Shown: in pieces, positions 39,792-43,953 of the stretch | Layout: each line of letters opens with the position of its first letter | Numbering within the stretch: the first letter of the stretch is position 1 | DNA from: UBA2108 sp002713215 | Lineage (GTDB): Bacteria; Bacteroidota; Bacteroidia; Flavobacteriales_G; Salibacteraceae | Reading direction: 5' to 3' | Assembly (NCBI GenBank): GCA_937891015.1 | Contig: CALAPY010000027.1 | Location: forward strand, 1-43,953 | DNA: 43,953 bases | Made by a program: the position numbers and the translations under genes | The notes under the pieces: generated by a model | What the model was told of the DNA's origin: nothing | The model's database searches: none | Seen by the model: the letters and a program-made list of their open reading frames with translations, nothing else

Positions 39792-41210
39792 CTACTTGTA
39801 TAATTTAGCCTTATAATCAGGGTGCATCAGGTTGTCAACGCTTAGAATCCGATCTAATTCTTCTTCTGAAAGCAGCTCTTTTTCGAGTACTAATTCCCGA
39901 ATGGTTTTACCTGTTGCAACTGCTTCTTTCCCAATTTCATCACCGGCATGGTGTCCAATAAAAGGATTCAAGAAAGTAATCAACCCCACCGAATTCATAA
40001 CCATATTTAAGCAGTGTTCGGCATTGGCAGTGGTTCCTTCTATGCATTTATCAGCCAGGGTCTTAAGCGCATTGGATAAAAGTTCTACCGATTCAAACAG
40101 ACACTGTGCTATTACTGGCTCCATTACGTTTAATTGCAATTGTCCAGCTTCGGCAGCCATGGATATGGTAACGTCGTTTCCAATAACCTTAAAACATACC
40201 TGATTTACGACCTCGGGAATCACTGGGTTAACCTTAGCAGGCATAATGGATGAACCTGCTTGTAACTCGGGAAGATTAATTTCATTTAATCCGCATCGCG
40301 GCCCGGAGGAAAGCAGACGTAAGTCGTTACATATTTTAGACAGCTTAGTAGCGGTTCGTTTTAAGGCTCCGGAAATCATTACATAAGCTCCCGTGTCGGA
40401 CGTAGCTTCAATCAGGTTTTCGGCTTTTACAAAAGGGGCTCCGGTCAATTCAGCCAGGTTGGAAATAGCCATTTCCGAAAACGCCTTTGGAGCATTAACT
40501 CCTGTTCCAATAGCTGTTGCGCCCAGGTTTACTTCCAGTATAAGCTTTTGTACTCTTTTTAAACTCTTTGTTTCTTCCTGTAAATTGGCAGACCAGGCAG
40601 CAAACTCATCGCCCAACGACATAGGAACCGCATCTTGCAACTGCGTACGTCCCATTTTTATAATTTTCTCAAACTCCTTGGATTTTCTGTCTAGGGAAGC
40701 AATAAGATAATCTACCTGATCGACCAATGCATTTAAATAATAATGGACCCCAACCCTAAATCCGGTGGGATAAGCATCGTTAGTCGACTGGGATTTATTG
40801 ACATGATCGTTGGGATGTAAAACATCATACCTCCCCTTCTCCAGGTTTGCCATTTCAAGTGCAACATTGGCAATAACCTCATTGGCATTCATATTCACCG
40901 AAGTTCCTGCACCACCCTGAAATACATCACTTGGAAATTCTGAGGTATACTGCTTTAAATTATACAGAATATAATCGCACGCCCCAATAATCATGTCTGC
41001 TTTGTCGGAAGGAATGGTTCCAATTTCTTTATTGGCTTTCGCACAGGCCATTTTTGTAATGATCATTCCTTTGATAAAAGGCCGATAATCACCAACTATG
41101 GCTTTAGAGATTTTGAAATTATTTAGTGCCCTATGCGTGTGAATACCATAATAATGCTGGTCATTCACTTCAATTTCACCCAATAAATCATGCTCAATTC
41201 TGCTCTTCAT
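39792..41210 (-). CDS. aspA: Aspartate ammonia-lyase
   Basis: 472 residues. The fumarase/aspartase signature GSSIMPAKVNP (319-329) is intact, along with GTSVNMNANEV (102-112) and NDHVNKSQSTND (134-145). The enzyme converts L-aspartate to fumarate and ammonia in the cytoplasm, linking amino-acid use to the TCA cycle. The call of aspartase rather than fumarase rests on overall similarity and the N-terminal IEHDLLGEIEV, typical of AspA; fumarase remains possible. The length is normal. It is an isolated gene in this window. Confidence 0.92.
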   Translation of the reverse strand: MKSRIEHDLLGEIEVNDQHYYGIHTHRALNNFKISKAIVGDYRPFIKGMIITKMACAKANKEIGTIPSDKADMIIGACDYILYNLKQYTSEFPSDVFQGGAGTSVNMNANEVIANVALEMANLEKGRYDVLHPNDHVNKSQSTNDAYPTGFRVGVHYYLNALVDQVDYLIASLDRKSKEFEKIIKMGRTQLQDAVPMSLGDEFAAWSANLQEETKSLKRVQKLILEVNLGATAIGTGVNAPKAFSEMAISNLAELTGAPFVKAENLIEATSDTGAYVMISGALKRTATKLSKICNDLRLLSSGPRCGLNEINLPELQAGSSIMPAKVNPVIPEVVNQVCFKVIGNDVTISMAAEAGQLQLNVMEPVIAQCLFESVELLSNALKTLADKCIEGTTANAEHCLNMVMNSVGLITFLNPFIGHHAGDEIGKEAVATGKTIRELVLEKELLSEEELDRILSVDNLMHPDYKAKLYK

Positions 41211-41426
41211 AATGCTTCTGTCCTAAAATAAATAACTGAAATAATTATTGGAACAATAATAAACTCAAAAATCGCAAGTTAAGTAATCGTGTTATTTATT
41301 GAAGTTTGTTACTCGACTTAATGAGTACAACGGAGTAGAATCAATATTGTATTGATTGCAAGGTAAAAGGGTAGAATTTAACGACTATTTTTATGGGCTC
41401 ATTATAAACATGTATATACTAAAATA

Positions 41427-43643
41427 ATGCTAAGACTTTTACTTTTTATAATTACGTTTTTAATACCAGCTATTTTTTTAGCTCAAACTTCGCCACTTTC
41501 CTATCGCTTAAACAATTTGCTGATTCAGTCAGGGTCTAATATAAATACACGATCTTCAACTAAAGAAATTCATATAATGGTTAAAGGGAATGCCAAAAAC
41601 ATAATGCAGTTTATGGCTCAAAACTCAGGAAGTATAAAATACCGCTATGATGATTTAATGGCAATACGGCTGCCTCTAGCAGAATTGAAAAACCTGGTTT
41701 CTGTAGATGGATTGATTAAAGCCGAAATACACAATACGTCATTCGATGTAATGGATGCAACTGCAATAAAAATTACTTCTGCAGATATGGTTCATTCGGG
41801 CTTAGGTATGTTGCAACGGGCTTATAAAGGCAATGGTGTTGTGGTTGGTATTATTGATTCGGGAATTGACCCAACTCATCCGGATTTTAAAAATAACGAT
41901 GGTACTACAAGAATATTAGCATTTTGGGATCAAAATGATTTTAGCGGAGCTCTGGCTCCTTATGGTTATGGGAAAGAATATACAGCCGCTGATATAGACG
42001 CAGGTTTGATGGCAAATTATCAGGACACAACTTTTAACGGGCATGGAACTGCTGTAACCGGAATGGCTGCAGGTGGTGGGAAAGCAAGAAATGATATAAA
42101 AGGTATGGCACCAGAAGCCGATATCGTTGTTGTTGGAATTCGTCCTTCAGATTTAGACTATACCAATAGAACACCCTATTTAATGAAATTGGTGGATGGA
42201 ATTAACTACATTTTTAAAGTAGCTGAAGCTGCTGGTAAGCCGGCTGTTATCAATATCAGCCTTGGGGGTATTGAAGGTAGTCATGATGCCCAGGATTTAC
42301 CTTCTCAGATGATAGAAAAAATGCTCGATGAAAAAAATGGAAGAGCTGTAGTAGCTAGTGCAGGTAATGCGGGGACCGTAAAACACCATGTTCAATATAA
42401 AGTAAATGGAGATACAGCATTTACCTGGTATAGAAGTATGAAAGCGAATACGAGTGTTTGTAAAAGAGACCAGGGGGCTTACATGAGCTTTTACGGTGAT
42501 AAAAAGGATATTGAAAATCTCCAAATAAATGTAGCAGCCGAAAATATTAGCCCGTGTTGCAGTGCTGCAGCTGAAACGGGCTTTAGAGCAGTAAATCAAA
42601 GTGTTGGAGTATCAATAACTGATACATTGAAAAATGGAACTGTCCAGATTGGTACGGTTACTACCTTTCTGGAAAAAATTGGGAATACTTACGGTTACTT
42701 TGTTGAGATTAAATCCAATGAAACCAGTCGATTCTGGAGGATCTCATTTACTGGGATTGGTAAAGTTGATGGCTGGTCCGGGCCGCTGAATCGTAGGTCT
42801 TGTAATTCTGATTTTATTTATAGTTCTTCAGCATTTGGAACCATTAATCAAACGAGAAAACTGGGTAGGTATGTGGAGCCGGATTTGACCCAAAATATTG
42901 GTTCTTCCTACACGTGTTCCGATAAGGTGATTACCGTGGGAGCCTATTCTGCAAATACCAGCATGTTTGATGTAGATTCTGTGAAAAGAAATTTTTCCGT
43001 TGTTCAGAAAGATAGAATTTCGTTTAGTAGTATAGGCCCTACAAGAACCGGGGCTATAAAACCTGATATTACAGGTCCGGGAAGCAGGGTTATAACTGCC
43101 CAGGCCTCCCAGGTCTTAGCTAGTATGTCCACGAGTAACCGTTCTTCTTTGTATTTAGGTGGGAAGCATTCGGTAACCGATGGTACCAGCTTCTCCTCCC
43201 CTGCCGTTGCGGGGATTGTTGCTTTGTACCTCGAAAAAAATCCGAATGCTAGTTATGCCGAAATCAAACAGGCAGTACAAAGTACTGCAGATCAGGACTC
43301 CTTAACTGGCTCGGTGATGCCAAATAACAAAAATGGGTACGGTAGGATTAATGCATATCAAATGTTATTGTATCAAAATCCAACCGGGATTTCAGAGCAA
43401 TTTGTTTTAGAGGGCTTGGTATATCCAAACCCAAGTCATGGAAAAGTTAAAATTGAGCTTTCAAAAAAATATTTGAACAGAGAATACTCTGTATCCGTAT
43501 TTGACCTGAAAGGGCAACTTATATTGGAGTCCAATTTTAGAAATTATCAATATGAGTTCCATTTAGATCAGCCGGGCATCTATTTTCTAAAAGTTAACGA
43601 TGAGTTTAATAACATTTTAATTAAAAAAATTGTTGTAAACTAA
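41427..43643 (+). CDS. Subtilisin-like (S8) serine peptidase, T9SS type A cargo
   Basis: 738 residues with signal peptide (LLLFIITFLIPAIFLAQ). The S8 triad is present: D144 in GIIDSGIDPTHPDF, H206 in NGHGTAVTGMAAGG and S588 in DGTSFSSPAVAG. A long insert between H206 and S588 contains an inserted beta region (about 330-470) with a CKRD and a CCSAAAE cysteine pair. The end (VYPNPSHGKVKIELS to IYFLKVNDEFNNILIKK) is a T9SS sorting domain. It is a secreted surface protease, likely for protein degradation. The gene stands alone. Confidence 0.92.
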   Translation: MLRLLLFIITFLIPAIFLAQTSPLSYRLNNLLIQSGSNINTRSSTKEIHIMVKGNAKNIMQFMAQNSGSIKYRYDDLMAIRLPLAELKNLVSVDGLIKAEIHNTSFDVMDATAIKITSADMVHSGLGMLQRAYKGNGVVVGIIDSGIDPTHPDFKNNDGTTRILAFWDQNDFSGALAPYGYGKEYTAADIDAGLMANYQDTTFNGHGTAVTGMAAGGGKARNDIKGMAPEADIVVVGIRPSDLDYTNRTPYLMKLVDGINYIFKVAEAAGKPAVINISLGGIEGSHDAQDLPSQMIEKMLDEKNGRAVVASAGNAGTVKHHVQYKVNGDTAFTWYRSMKANTSVCKRDQGAYMSFYGDKKDIENLQINVAAENISPCCSAAAETGFRAVNQSVGVSITDTLKNGTVQIGTVTTFLEKIGNTYGYFVEIKSNETSRFWRISFTGIGKVDGWSGPLNRRSCNSDFIYSSSAFGTINQTRKLGRYVEPDLTQNIGSSYTCSDKVITVGAYSANTSMFDVDSVKRNFSVVQKDRISFSSIGPTRTGAIKPDITGPGSRVITAQASQVLASMSTSNRSSLYLGGKHSVTDGTSFSSPAVAGIVALYLEKNPNASYAEIKQAVQSTADQDSLTGSVMPNNKNGYGRINAYQMLLYQNPTGISEQFVLEGLVYPNPSHGKVKIELSKKYLNREYSVSVFDLKGQLILESNFRNYQYEFHLDQPGIYFLKVNDEFNNILIKKIVVN

Positions 43644-43953
43644 ATTTGACAACTTTTATACGATGCTATTCTATTCGTTAAGTATTCCTACTTGTATGTC
43701 GTATCTGTGGTGCCGATTTGAGAAAAATTGCATGGTTGAAATAATTTAATCCGTTGATTCTTTCTTTTGCTTCGTACTAAAATTCAAGGTTGTAACTTCT
43801 TATTAAATAACTTGGCTAAATTCACAACGCTCAAACGCATCTGGCTTTGTGGTCTCGTTTCATTATCTTTTACCTCTTTGAAAGTATTATTAGGTTAAAG
43901 CTTCATTTATCGTTAAGCTCGGTTAAAATAAAAAAAGCCGAAGGTTCGCTTCA
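43644..43953. other. Downstream region with no gene seen
   Basis: No supported gene. On the minus strand a frame without start (near 43890 to 43790) reads KEVKDNETRPQSQMRLSVVN and then LAKLFNKKLQP before a stop, which could be the tail of a lost gene, but it has an in-frame stop just upstream. The right edge holds the terminator listed next. Confidence 0.4.
43925..43950 (-). terminator. Possible terminator of a minus-strand gene beyond the window
   Basis: On the minus strand AGCGAACCTTCGGCT folds into a short bulged stem and is followed by TTTTTTTATTTT. This is a typical intrinsic terminator for a gene to the right of the window. The stem is short, about 6 bp, so the call is cautious. Confidence 0.45.

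Noticed and set aside
43790..43890. Minus-strand reading frame ending LAKLFNKKLQP
   Set aside because: In-frame stop just upstream and no start codon; at most a remnant.

Overview
The window looks like chromosomal DNA of a member of the Bacteroidota, probably of the Flavobacteriales type. Several proteins carry the C-terminal Por/T9SS (type IX secretion) sorting domain, there is a FecR / ECF sigma / STN-TonB receptor triad, promoters resemble the Bacteroidota pattern TTTG-N19-20-TAnnTTTG, the base composition is AT-rich, and Shine-Dalgarno sequences are weak or absent. No tRNA, rRNA, CRISPR array, transposase or integrase was seen.

Layout. (1) 1-6719 is a defence island. A minus-strand operon (4733 to 253) encodes, in order of transcription, a small unknown protein, a CD-NTase, a bacterial HORMA protein, a TRIP13-like AAA+ ATPase, a DUF6602-like PD-(D/E)XK protein, and a second nucleotidyltransferase with a glycine-rich hydrophobic N-terminus. 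The middle three genes are the signature of type III (HORMA/TRIP13) CBASS. The last two genes sit where an effector such as NucC is normally found. A divergent plus-strand operon (4930-6719) encodes a sigma-factor-like protein, a small acidic protein and an ImmA/IrrE-type metallopeptidase. It shares an intergenic region rich in inverted repeats with the CBASS operon and is a plausible switch for it, analogous to CapH/CapP. (2) 6720-7166 holds a GC-rich structured repeat block and a perfect palindrome. (3) 7167-13403 is a TetR-controlled envelope export operon: TetR, DUF2141, MMPL/RND permease, LolA-like protein, small cupin, DUF1302-like outer-membrane protein and a small secreted protein. A 16-bp operator-like sequence occurs both before tetR and before the operon. 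(4) 13736-17956 is an ECF sigma / FecR / TonB-dependent receptor regulon on the minus strand. (5) 18307-32152 holds a degenerate RadC/JAB protein, an O-antigen-ligase-like polymerase with TPRs, four T9SS cargo proteins, a small secreted protein and an amine oxidase. (6) 32171-41210 holds a DUF4157 (eCIS-core) protein with two zincin motifs, DUF302 plus thioredoxin, a TfoX-like protein, cupin and GNAT-cupin genes, a DUF3857/transglutaminase protein with a MORN-repeat protein, and aspartase. Two gene remnants lie here: a broken XRE-type regulator at 33624-33779 and a truncated thioredoxin copy at 35212-35291. (7) 41427-43643 encodes a subtilisin-like T9SS cargo.

The most interesting part is the first 6.7 kb: a CBASS core with an unusual two-gene effector position, an unrecognised small leading gene and a sigma-like/ImmA-IrrE divergent control module. 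All functional statements are inferred from motifs read by eye and from family knowledge; no database search was run.
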